Position numbers and translations under genes: made by a program. Positions 54,252 through 64,000 of a DNA stretch of 64,000 bases are shown one piece after another. This DNA is from Trichobilharzia szidati (taxonomy: Eukaryota; Platyhelminthes; Trematoda; Strigeidida; Schistosomatidae), in NCBI GenBank assembly GCA_944472155.2, contig OX235272.1:19080354-19144353 (forward strand), given 5' to 3'. The notes under the pieces were generated by a model that saw only the letters and a program-made list of their open reading frames with translations, was not told the origin of the DNA and did no database searches. Within the stretch, counting starts at the first letter, position 1. Every line of letters begins with the position of its first letter.

Positions 54252-57200
54252 GACTGCGAACGCGTGATAACCTCGACAATTTCGAAGGCGCCAAAATACA
54301 ATAGCAACAGTCAAACTTCAATGGTAAATATCATCTCCAGTCTTCATGATTGGGAATAATAAGCTAAAGAAACGCCTTATATTAAACAACTGTCAATCTG
54401 TGAAAATTGAAAGTTATTACTAATGAGTTCACAAAATGCTCAGATAATGTACTATGGTAAACATTTATAAAATTATATTTGTAAAATCTCAGCGAAATTG
54501 AAATGATTAATTCCAACGTTTCGTTCGGCAATCTGGTCAGCGCTCAATTATTTTGCAACTATCCGGTCAAATCTTGATCACAGTTCATATGAATACTATG
54601 GTAAAGTTTTTATTGTCATAAAACTCAGCGTATGATTGGAATTTACAAATACAAACGATTCTAAGGGATTTTCGGACTTATTACCGATCTACCTCTGAAA
54701 ATGGGAGTTTCGGATTTAAGGGATATATGAAATGTACTCATAGTTTCATTTCTCAGCCCACTGATACAGAATGCCCTTTACAGTTCACAGATTATTAATG
54801 ATGGTGTGGTGAAGACCTTTATAAGTCCCCTTGGTTTTCTGCACAGCAAAATATCAACTCCGGCTATGGACGAATCAACATATGGTGTTGCAGTGGAGAA
54901 TTCTACTAGTTTTTACTTAGATACCAGGAACGAACCTCCGACATGAACTATTTGACTCTAAGGTGATGCTCTCACCACTGTTGTGCTGATCCTTAAAGGG
55001 CTGTGATGATATAAGTCAAATAATGCGGCCGTTAGGTCCAGAGCTCCTGAATGAATGGATCCCTGAAATTAATGTAAAGTGTTCGCTTATTTATTAACCC
55101 TAACACAATCGGTTGACGCACTTCTGTTCACACGCAGAACTAGAAGGCTACAATAGTTATATATGGATGACATATTCATGTATGTGAACGATCCATTCAA
55201 GGAGTTGCTGGTGACCTGAGTGGAAATGTTTATTTTCCTGATATTTTGTCACACCGATTCGAGTCTCTACAGGAACTGTTATTTCTCCATAGTCACAGAT
55301 AGCCAACAGTAGACCTCCAAGAAACATTGAATCCAAATGTACAGCTTTCAAAGGAATGGGTCTTCATGAAACCGAAAAAGATTTGTTTTCTTCAGGAGTT
55401 CTCTCCGTCTCATGGGACTGTCGGAAAAGTTAAATTTGGTAGAAATCATATGAACCAATGATTTAAGCAGGTCGAAAATAATGCAAACGAGTCTTCCCTA
55501 TTTTAGCAGAAAATGAGTTTTTGTCTATGTTTGGGAGTTTCAGTAACGAAGGAATGTTTCACGGGGGGGGGGTTGTCAGCCCGACCCCCTACCTTTCCGC
55601 CTCTCCAAACTTAGGACCAGTTACTAAACAAGGTGATGCTGAGGACATATGGGGCGCTTCGTAGTTTTTCGTGTCGTCCTTGCTAGTGTGCCATAATCTT
55701 GTCTTCTTGAGAGTCCATCTTTCGGGGAATTTCACATAATTCACATAGTGTGTTGCTGAGGTGACATTTGTTTGTCATTTGCCGCATTTCCCACGTTTGC
55801 TGTTAATGCCACCATGTCATCCAAAACGGCTTGAATTGAATTTCGCCTCCTTCCTTGTTTTTCACCAATTTAAGCGAAAACCGATGGCTGCCGTCCGTTG
55901 GATAGTGAATACTGATGGTTAAACAATAATAATACGCATAGTTTCATCTGCTTCGGCTAAGATTATTCAGCAAGAGAAAAAGTTGAAACTGTAAGGTAGA
56001 ATCATGACATATATTAAGGGCAGCAGAGTTCAATAAGTGATTTTCGAAGGTGAAATGACTCAAAACATATTTATCCTGCAAATCTGTTGACCGACAAATC
56101 TCTTTGTTTGCAGATGTTAAACCTTACAGTATTAAGTACCATAAATTTTGCATTTTGAAGAAGCTGAATTCATTTAAGATAATTAGTTCTTCCCATTCAC
56201 AGACTGTACTGGGCTGAACCATCAGTTATTATGATTATTTTTGATCGGCTCTTAGTGTGGATGATTAGCGAAGTACAGAAACACTTGCGTTTAAAACGAA
56301 GGACTCCAGGTTCAGATCTCAGTGCGAGTATTGTCACTCACTGGCATACAAGGGTGTCCATCTAATCGGCCCCAGGCACACTGAATTATGCACCCCGTAT
56401 TACGCTAGCCACCAAAATCCAAATAACAACAAGATTTACCCATACCATTTTTATGAGATTCCCACCTATTCTGTAGATGGAGCCTAAATTGGTCACAGAT
56501 CAGGTATATATCCAGAAGGCAGTACGCCATTTTCACAGCCCTGAACAGACGATAGAAATTAAAGCTGCGAAATGTTTGTACCTGTTCGTCTGCTCCAGTC
56601 GGTTTTTAGTGCCAGCCATATATAGGGGTGAGATGATATCGGAGCTTTGTGGGCTAGAAGCAAGTACACCTAATGCTGACGGCTGTATGATGTGCCTCTA
56701 AACAGGTGGATCATAGTAGTCTTCCAGTTCTAAATGCACCATGAAATTCTCCTTGCTTGGGTGGCTGCTTTTAAGATTTTTTCAGACATAGTCATCAGTT
56801 GCCTTGTAAGAACTAGGAGTAAAATCGGTAGTCAGGTTCCGCATTGATCAGCATTGTTCAAACAGCACTTAGGTAGTTGTTCGTTCTACATGCACCCAAA
56901 TGGATACTTTTGGATAAACTGCATTTATGAGGCGCATGAAGTTCACTAACCACTGTTTTCGGGATCCTTCCCAACCAAAGCACCTCGTTGAAGTGTTTGA
57001 ACACTGTTAATGGAGTTTTATGGGCAGGAGAGTTTCATATTCGCGGAAGACAGAGAATGAGGAATAACTCTAAACTCAACCCCGATACGATGTCACAGGT
57101 TTACTTCCTGGTAATTGTAAGCCTTCAGTATCTCTTGCAAGTTAATTATCGAATGCCAACAGACCTATTATTCTGCCCATCGTTGTCAGTAAGTCATGGC

Positions 57201-58549
57201 GATAAGCAGAGGACTAGGCTGATCTAGTCAAGGGATTAAACTATTCAAAACAGCGTTTAAAATCCACCAACACAATCGACGGTGTGGCTAAGCGTAGGGG
57301 AAAGGAATGTAGTTTTACCTGTGATATCAGATGGGCTCTTTATCAATCCTGAGGACATGGTGACTTGGCAGTTGTGGCGAGTTGTGCATCAAAAACCACA
57401 ATTCATTGCCTCCCACCGACAGTTAGGGCTTTAAAATAATTTGGACCATGTATGTCGTCTTCTTCAGGGTGATTAGTTGCACTCCGACCGCTTTACGGAC
57501 ACCCAAAAGCATTTGAGCCCTTCTAGAGATAGAGAAACAGTGGGGAATCATGAAATGAGTAATTCCAGGCGTGAACACATTAATAAATAAGTAGAAACTA
57601 GAAAAGTTGAAACTACGATTAATGCTCTTTCACGGACAACTAAGTGATTTAATCATTACACGCAGGATATTAAGTGATACCACGATGTCAGGCGCATTTA
57701 TTTTTTGTTTGACTCCTGTCCGAACCCAATTATCTTACAACGTTGAGGCTTTGATGCCGTACGGTGAAGAAAAAACTACGAGCTAGATCAGAGTTTTGGG
57801 GTGAGAATAAAGGCTATGGTATCTTAAATTTACTTCGCTTCTCTTCTGCTCACCTTTGACCGTCTACAACAATGATGGGCAGTTGAAGTTTTGATTTGCC
57901 GTAGGTAGATACTGTCGTATGTGGTTTTGTGTGATCTTGTCATGCGTGGTTTGTGGACAACTGTGGTGAATATAAATGTTACATTTGACTGTTCTAACGT
58001 TGTCATACAGTTTCGTAAATAACTACATGGTTGTTTTGTCATAAACTATCGAGATTGGCTATCCGTTTCGGTGGCTATCAATGACTACGATCCCGGGCGT
58101 CCCTAATCATTTCTTGAGTTGTGTATATGCGCGTGATATTTTCTTCGTTTATATTTCTCAATCTGTGTTTCTTGAAAATTAACTGAGGCAAGCTGTGACA
58201 ATAATGGCCATTATTAGTACCTGGGTACCGATTAATAAGACTTTCTTTTGAAGTTCATCGTAGGTAATCGGTGCAAATGGAAGCAGCACAAATGCAACCT
58301 AAAGTTCTCGTGATATAATGCTCACAATACGTTTCTACTTCCAAGAGGAATATGAGAATGCATTGTGGGACTTTCAGAAAGTGAGGACCTTATAAATTAT
58401 AGCAATGTGGGCACACACTTCTTTCATATTCAGAGGAAAAATCAGCAGATGAGAGATACTCCATCAGAGTGAGGCGGTTTTATGGAATCTTAACCTAGTG
58501 TGTATATTTATTCTCAATATTTCTGTTCTTCAGACCACAATGGCGGCAA
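54252..58549. other. Upstream region of CCT4, no recognisable gene
   Basis: The CCT4 promoter should lie just right of 54251, but no TATA box is obvious. Short frames at 55157-55351 and 56477-56701 have no family I recognise. The AT-rich stretch lacks the RTE and PLE copies that crowd the rest, apart from possible unrecognised relics. A run of G at 55562-55572 is notable. Confidence 0.5.
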
Positions 58550-61500
58550 ACGGCGGCCCGCTTAAACCTTGGGCTACCAAAATTTTCTGTCACTTATACT
58601 GTATCTGATTACTTGGATTTGTTTTGTTTTAATTATTCACTTATGTGTCAAAATCGTATCACTTACTCTCGCGATTATTTAAAATGTTTTCAACCCGATG
58701 ATTTACGAGTTTCTAAAAACCTTAAGAAAAAGCATCATGGTGGGTGGCAATGATCTTTAAAGTGTACTCCAGTGCATCAGATGACTGTTCCTGTGATTAT
58801 GAGCACAAATTGCAGGTCATTATCGAGCAGGATTGATTACTTGGATGCTGTACTATGTTCAAATATTTATCGTAGTGCAGGTGTAATAACGCTTCAAGAA
58901 ACCTGGCTCTGCGATTCCTATGATGACAATTTAATCTCTCTGAATGGTTTTACCATGTACAGACAGGACCGAAGTAGTTCAAGAAAGAAGCGAGGTGGTG
59001 GTGTTACTACTTTCATCAATTCTCAGTAGTCTGTTGCCAACAACGTCTGTTTTAAATTCTCAAATGATAATATTGACTGTGTTACTGTTAAATATCAACC
59101 TAAACACCTAGGTACATCTAAGTACAACTTCATTTTTATCACGGACATTCATGTCACACCTTGTTGTAGCACTTCAGAACTATCTATGTTTGCTGATGAA
59201 TTCACTATTTTCGCTGCCGCCTCTTTTGGTAACTCCCTGTCCATAGTGACAGGTGATTTTAATTCATGTGACTGCAGCTTTCTCACAGTGATAGGTCATG
59301 AAAATGTCATTAACTTTCCAACCAGACTGGATGCTTATCTAGATCTTGTATTTATAAATGACTGAGAAATATACGAAGCTCGTAAAAGAGCCCCACTGTT
59401 TAACTCAGATCATTGTATTGTACGGGTTTTACCCAAAATTTATGGAAATTTACACGAGAGAACCTTTTCACACCTTTCCAAGAAAATTGTTATTCTAAGG
59501 TGAATGTTCAGAATCTTAGGAGCATGTTCAAAGACACAAGGTAGGACTTGTTTAATGAGGACTCTCTTGATGACACTATCTCTAATATCACATGTCATCT
59601 CAATTCTTGTCTTGACACCTGTTGTCCCAGAGAAACATTCTTCATCAGATTTGACCGTTGCTCCTCCCCTCAACTTAAAAAGCTTCGCAGGCAAAAAGAA
59701 AAGTTATATAAAATGAAGTATAACATTGGTTCGAAAAGAACTAACATCCTAATCAAGTCTGAAATGAACAGATTGAATTCAATTTATAACCAGAAGTTTA
59801 TATCCTGTAAAAATGCCTCTGATATATGGAAACTTTTCAAAAAAAATAACTGGTACTAAGCAGATGAATAATATTCCTTATTCCTTTGATGCGTGTACAC
59901 CAAACAAGTCTTTCATACATTCTCCCACAAATGCCAAGCTGTCTAGTGTCGCAAGTGTTAATGAAACCTGCTTCCCTGGTTTGAATACAAATGACGTTCT
60001 AAAATGTCTCCAGTCGCTGAACCCTTTTTGTAGCCTATGTCCAGATGGTTTGCCCAGCCTTATTCTTAAAAAATGCGCAGAGATCCTATGTTATCCTCTC
60101 ATGGACATATTTAATGAATCTCTTTCCAGAAATGTCGTGCCAGCCATTTGGAAGGACATTAAAATTGCACTTATACATAAGTCACCTAATGGAACATGTA
60201 TTAAATTTGACCTAATGCTGTTACCTCTCATTTTCTGAAAACTATGGAAAAGTTACTCTAACTTAATCTTGAACCCTCCCTTAAAGCCTTTAACGATCAC
60301 AAACAATTCGCCTATAAACACAGTAAAAATACTCTAGATGCAGCTGTAGTCTTGCATCATAACATTGTCTCCAGTTTGGACAAGGGGGATAAATTTGTTC
60401 GCTGCACCTTCCTAGATTACACATCTGCCTTCGACTTAGTACCTAGGAACATTTTGCTAAACAAGCTCGCTGAAACTCAAACTGAGTGCTTCGTTGTCAA
60501 ATGGCTGCATTCTTATTTCTCGGGAAGAAAGCAGTACACTATATGTCTGGGGAAGTCGTCTACCTCATTGCTTACTGAGGCTGGTGTCCCTCAAGGCGCT
60601 GTCCTTTCTCCTTTTCTGTTTCCTTTCTTCTTGAATGATTTGCCTCACTCTGATGACGAAATGGACTTTGTCAAGTATGTGGATGATCTTTGATGTCGTT
60701 GCGTTCTCTGAGCTGGATAGTTAATTTGCGAAGCTTTCATGTGGACGGTCTAACTATTTCAATGTCTGTTAACTCCCAGCTAGACTGTACTAAGATAAAC
60801 AGCTTCCTATCAGGAGTCAACAAATGGTCTTCGTCTAACGGTCTCAAACTAAATCCTTCCAAATGTCAGACTGTTAATTTCAGTTTCCGATGTAAACGAA
60901 AGTTAAATGAAGCCGTTGGTTCCTATGAACGTTGCAAAATTTATGATAGTGATATTGAAACCAAGTCTGAAGTTAAGTATCTTGGATTAATTCTTTCTTC
61001 TGACCTATCCTGGTCTTCCCGTGTCTTAGCGATTTCCAGCAAGACATTCTGTCTGACGTTTTACATTAAGAAGTTAAGGCACTCAGACATAACTCAACCC
61101 CTCCTCTTACAGGTTGTCAACTCGTGCATCCTGCCTATTCTTCTTTACTGTTCACTCTTATTCTTTTTTCGATTGATTATATCATAATTAGTAGGACACT
61201 GAAGACTCTCTGTAGAGTGAGTGGTATCCCATGGGGCCATATCGTTGACATCGCCATTGATAGGAACTTGATTTTATGTAACAAATTTGCTAAAGGGATT
61301 TTGTCAGACTTTGAGCATCCACTTTACCCGCAGCTCCAACCATGTGTCTCCCCAGGTAAAACAAGAAGTCTTTCAGAAGACTTTATGCACGTACGTTTAA
61401 GTATAAAAATTCCATGATACCATATTTGGCACGCACTTTATGTGATGAAAATAGTATCGGGCACGAACTAGCTAACTAACCTTCTTTGCACTGTTAAATA

Positions 61501-61870
61501 AACCATTTCCTCCACCCTTGCAACATCAACGTTTATTGTTATTGTGCTTCTTATATTTATAATCCTCTCATTTTTGTTTTTATTCGTTTAATTTTTGATT
61601 AGTGCGAACATCATTTAAGCTGTGTTATAACTGTTAATTTTGTATTTCGCCTCACCATGCTGTATCAAGAGAACATTAGATTCAATACTCTATAACATGT
61701 TAACATTTTAAAACTGAATTGACAATACTGCTTGAAACAAACTCGCTGTTATTATTATTATCATTCTCAGTTCGTACTTCGAATATTTTTGACTTTATGT
61801 CGTAAATGTGAATAAACCCCTCTGGTTAATTTTGCTTTAATTTTATTTATATTTTGAGTAAATCAGATGC
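58550..61870 (+). mobile_element. CR1/Jockey-type non-LTR retrotransposon, degenerate
   Basis: The 5' part encodes an AP-type endonuclease: MSTNCRSLSSRIDYLDAV, VITLQETWLCDSYDDNLI, KKRGGGVTTFINS, IVTGDFNSCDC and LFNSDHCIV. Reverse transcriptase follows: LNPFCSLCPDGLPSLILKKC, RCTFLDYTSAFDLVPRNILL (motif A), EAGVPQGAVLSPFLFPFFLN (motif B) and FVKYVDDL (motif C). The thumb includes INSFLSGVNKWSSSNGLKLN and SEVKYLGLILSSDLSWSSRV. Several stops and frameshifts inactivate it. The order endonuclease-RT and the AFDLVPR/GVPQGAVLSP motifs fit CR1 (schistosome SR1/Perere type) rather than RTE. Confidence 0.87.
60690..60738 (-). mobile_element. 49-bp Penelope-end micro-insertion in the CR1 active site
   Basis: Directly after YVDD, 49 bp (TTGATGTCGTTGCGTTCTCT to GCGAAGCTTTC) separate the CR1 frame from its continuation LTISMSV. 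The piece is the end of the group 4 PLE (8713-8763) in reverse. ATGTGGATGATCT (60677-60689) and ATGTGGACGGTCT (60739-60751) are a 13-bp duplication with two mismatches. Confidence 0.82.
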
Positions 61871-62433
61871 AATATTGTGACAAATTCTGAGAATTCCATT
61901 CTGTATTATAGGTACTGCTTTTGGAACAAAGATTACTATTATTATTAATAAAAGATTAATAATAATGTATATTTTCATAAAAACATAAATTTACATGAAA
62001 ATGCATGCCAATTTTACAGGCACGATCAAGTATGATGTAATGTCGAAGAGTAGATTGTCTACAAGTTAATAATGTTTCAACAGCTAATTATTTGATATAT
62101 ACATAAATACACTCATTGTCTGAACCAGGCCGTATGATTATTGAATTGTACAGTAATCCTCCAGGTTGAGCGGGAAAATCGACTTCGTTTCGTTTTCAAC
62201 CCGTGGTTGCCGGCATACGATAACCAATCAATATTGAGGTAAGTACAACGTTTACAAGGGATAGTAAGCTGTTTTAGAAAAGTAAAAGTGCTAAGGTGAA
62301 TCATTAAAGTGTAATGAAATAGGTAAGTGCAATGTATTGTAGCGGTAAATAATTCCCCAAAATTATTGACCACAGCAATCATCACTCAACATTGGATGCT
62401 GACCCTCACTGTTTAAGTCGACTTGTTTAGCTG
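61871..62433. other. AT-rich non-coding DNA
   Basis: No gene is recognised; ATT/TAA simple repeats occur near 61930-61965. Confidence 0.5.
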
Positions 62434-62933
62434 NNNNNNNNNNNNNNNNNNNNNNNNNNNNNNNNNNNNNNNNNNNNNNNNNNNNNNNNNNNNNNNNNNN
62501 NNNNNNNNNNNNNNNNNNNNNNNNNNNNNNNNNNNNNNNNNNNNNNNNNNNNNNNNNNNNNNNNNNNNNNNNNNNNNNNNNNNNNNNNNNNNNNNNNNNN
62601 NNNNNNNNNNNNNNNNNNNNNNNNNNNNNNNNNNNNNNNNNNNNNNNNNNNNNNNNNNNNNNNNNNNNNNNNNNNNNNNNNNNNNNNNNNNNNNNNNNNN
62701 NNNNNNNNNNNNNNNNNNNNNNNNNNNNNNNNNNNNNNNNNNNNNNNNNNNNNNNNNNNNNNNNNNNNNNNNNNNNNNNNNNNNNNNNNNNNNNNNNNNN
62801 NNNNNNNNNNNNNNNNNNNNNNNNNNNNNNNNNNNNNNNNNNNNNNNNNNNNNNNNNNNNNNNNNNNNNNNNNNNNNNNNNNNNNNNNNNNNNNNNNNNN
62901 NNNNNNNNNNNNNNNNNNNNNNNNNNNNNNNNN
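62434..62933. other. Assembly gap (500 N)
   Basis: A run of 500 N, a typical placeholder length. It hides the left end of the third partial copy of the duplicated segment. Confidence 0.99.
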
Positions 62934-63260
62934 CTCCGAGGTTGACATGGAGAAGAGAATGAAAGCTTGTAGGTAGACATAGAGCCAGTTAAAAGTGATA
63001 CCAGCGAACTTAGTGGAATGGAGATATTCTGCTCGGAACACAAAGAATCAATTAAACAATAATTAAGATGACTTGAACTGAGCAATCTGAAGGTCTTATT
63101 AAAACTTGCAACGTGAACACTGAACTAGGTTTAGTGTAATGACAATCACTCATAGATGATTACTGTAGATTTTCAGCCATTTCACCAACTGCATAATCAT
63201 AATATGAAAATTTCTAACTCAGGAATTAGCCGCTATTTTGAATTGGTTAAATTGAAATTA

Positions 63261-63464
63261 GTTGGAGAATTTCATCATGAGCTGACATCAGTTAGAGAAC
63301 CATTGGAAATCCTTGACAGCTATTTCGCCCGTGCTGATGATGAGTCCCAAACTAGGACGAAACAGCTGTCCAGTACTCTTAGAATTTCCAGTGGTTCTCT
63401 AACTGATGTTCCCTCATAATAAAATCCTTCAACCAATCAAAAAAAATCCATAAAAGACCAATAC
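63261..63464 (+). mobile_element. Smα-like element with inverted ends and hammerhead
   Basis: A 204-bp insertion flanked by TTGAAATTA (63252-63260) and TTGAAACTA (63465-63473); copy A shows the empty site TTGAAATCA (14029-14037). About 50 bp at each end are inverted repeats (ACATCAGTTAGAGAACCATT at 63285; its reverse-like GTGGTTCTCTAACTGATGTT at 63391). The hammerhead fold lies in between. Confidence 0.8.
63331..63376 (+). ncRNA. Type I hammerhead ribozyme, minimal stem III, core C3 changed
   Basis: Stem I is GTGCTG (63331-63336) with CAGTAC (63371-63376, one G-U pair). The core ATGATGA (63337-63343) differs from canonical CTGATGA only in its first base. Stem II GTCC/GGAC (63344-63347, 63355-63358) closes a 7-nt loop, followed by invariant GAAA (63359-63362). 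The very short stem III (ACAG/CTGT) leads to GTC (63368-63370), after which cleavage would occur. This layout is that of schistosome Smα hammerheads. The C3-to-A change should abolish or strongly lower activity. Confidence 0.8.
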
Positions 63465-63835
63465 TTGAAACTAATGATAATGTTACAAGTTTGACTGACA
63501 GAGTTCGAGTACGAAAGAATGTCCAGTAATCCCAGGAATGGCTTTATGGCATATCCCCGCTAATTGTAGCGTCGCAGTCCGTTGCTATGGTGATTTGATG
63601 GCAAGTTATATTTTTTAGTATACTTTTAAAATGAAGTTTTGCGTTAAAAATTTTTCTGGCGTACATATTATCGGTGCTATTATATACTTGAACTGAGTTA
63701 CATTCGCTGTACTTTCATCAGAAAATGTCTCTTGGTACTGATATTTCCGCAGTGTAATGGTCTAAAGGAGACAGTAAGTTCCAAAGTTAAAGGTATATTA
63801 TTCGATTTTCATGGAATCATGCTGATGTGGTGAGA

Positions 63836-64000
63836 GCTGTCTACTAGCCAAATTGGTAGACAGTAATTTACGTCAATATTTACGTTCCCAAGATTTGTCG
63901 TGAGAAACAACCAGTCGGAAGACTGTGTTTGTTTGTTTACGTATCCATAGTAATGTACATGAAAACATATATAAATATGCGTTGATTTCCTTAATAAATG
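63836..64000 (+). mobile_element. LTR of the same family, cut by the window end
   Basis: TGTGGTGAGAGCTGTCTACT begins the LTR seen at 26153, 40364 and 43547. The TATATAAATATGCG and CCTTAATAAATG part is reached at the window end. Whether it is a solo LTR or the start of a full element cannot be seen. Confidence 0.82.

Larger units (their letters stand above)
62934..63835 (+). repeat. Third, partial copy of a segment of the duplicated unit
   Basis: CTCCGAGGTTGACATGGAG matches 12837 and 30111; GGAATTAGCCGCTATTTTGA matches 13998 and 30794; CGCTAATTGTAGCGTCGCAG matches 14154; GTACATATTATCGGTGC matches 14733. It lacks the RTE2 and PLE insertions present in A and B, so it shows the ancestral arrangement, apart from its own Smα-like and LTR insertions. 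Confidence 0.85.

Noticed and set aside
55157..55351. 64-residue minus-strand ORF
   Set aside because: It resembles nothing I can name; length is within chance expectation for this composition.
56477..56701. Possible small gene upstream of CCT4
   Set aside because: There is no recognised domain, no splice support and no similarity to other parts of the window.
62363..63085. Long open frames across the second N run
   Set aside because: Same reason; the real flanks show no coding similarity.
1..64000. CRISPR arrays, operons or other prokaryotic systems
   Set aside because: No regularly spaced repeats; spliceosomal introns, non-LTR elements and SINEs show the DNA is animal.

Overview
This is eukaryotic, AT-rich, intron-bearing and extremely repeat-laden DNA, most likely from a schistosome or close schistosomatid fluke. 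The grounds are a chaperonin gene with 31-35 bp introns at its 5' end and kilobase introns further on (a known schistosome gene style), RTE-type, CR1-type and Penelope-like retroelements of schistosome kind, tRNA-headed SINEs, and a Smα-like element carrying a hammerhead ribozyme fold. The species cannot be fixed from the window alone.

The only host gene I can support is CCT4, the delta subunit of the cytosolic chaperonin TRiC/CCT, on the minus strand. Exons 1-7 lie at 54251-46645. Exons 8 and 9 follow at 44219-43985 and 42277-42164, and a second, equally intact pair lies at 26863-26629 and 25442-25329. The nine exons join without a frame break into 528 codons, with all nucleotide-site motifs and only the last few residues missing. 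Upstream of the gene, 54252-58540 has no recognisable gene.

The second exon pair exists because roughly 17-18 kb is duplicated in direct orientation: copy A at 9233-27212 and copy B at 28024-44551, separated by a 499-base assembly gap and an RTE fragment. All seven differences between the duplicated exons are synonymous, while a nearby broken fragment of exon 7 (44725-44860) has three amino-acid changes out of five. Splicing both pairs into one mRNA would break the frame, so the pairs could only be used as alternatives. A third, partial copy of one segment of the unit lies at 62934-63835.

Almost everything else is mobile DNA: RTE family 'a' (tail ACCG repeats), RTE 'b' (tail TAAA repeats), RTE2 (tail AAT repeats), at least four Penelope-like groups with GIY-YIG domains, one degenerate CR1-like element (58550-61870), solo LTRs, and SINEs. 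Because A and B are sister copies, each often provides the empty site for an insertion in the other; at least seven insertions are dated this way as younger than the duplication, many with clean target-site duplications. Layout: 1-9232 retroelement fragments; 9233-27212 copy A; 27213-27711 gap; 28024-44551 copy B; 44552-54251 front of CCT4 with RTE-laden introns; 54252-58549 intergenic; 58550-61870 CR1-like element; 62434-62933 gap; 62934-64000 partial third copy with Smα-like element and LTR.
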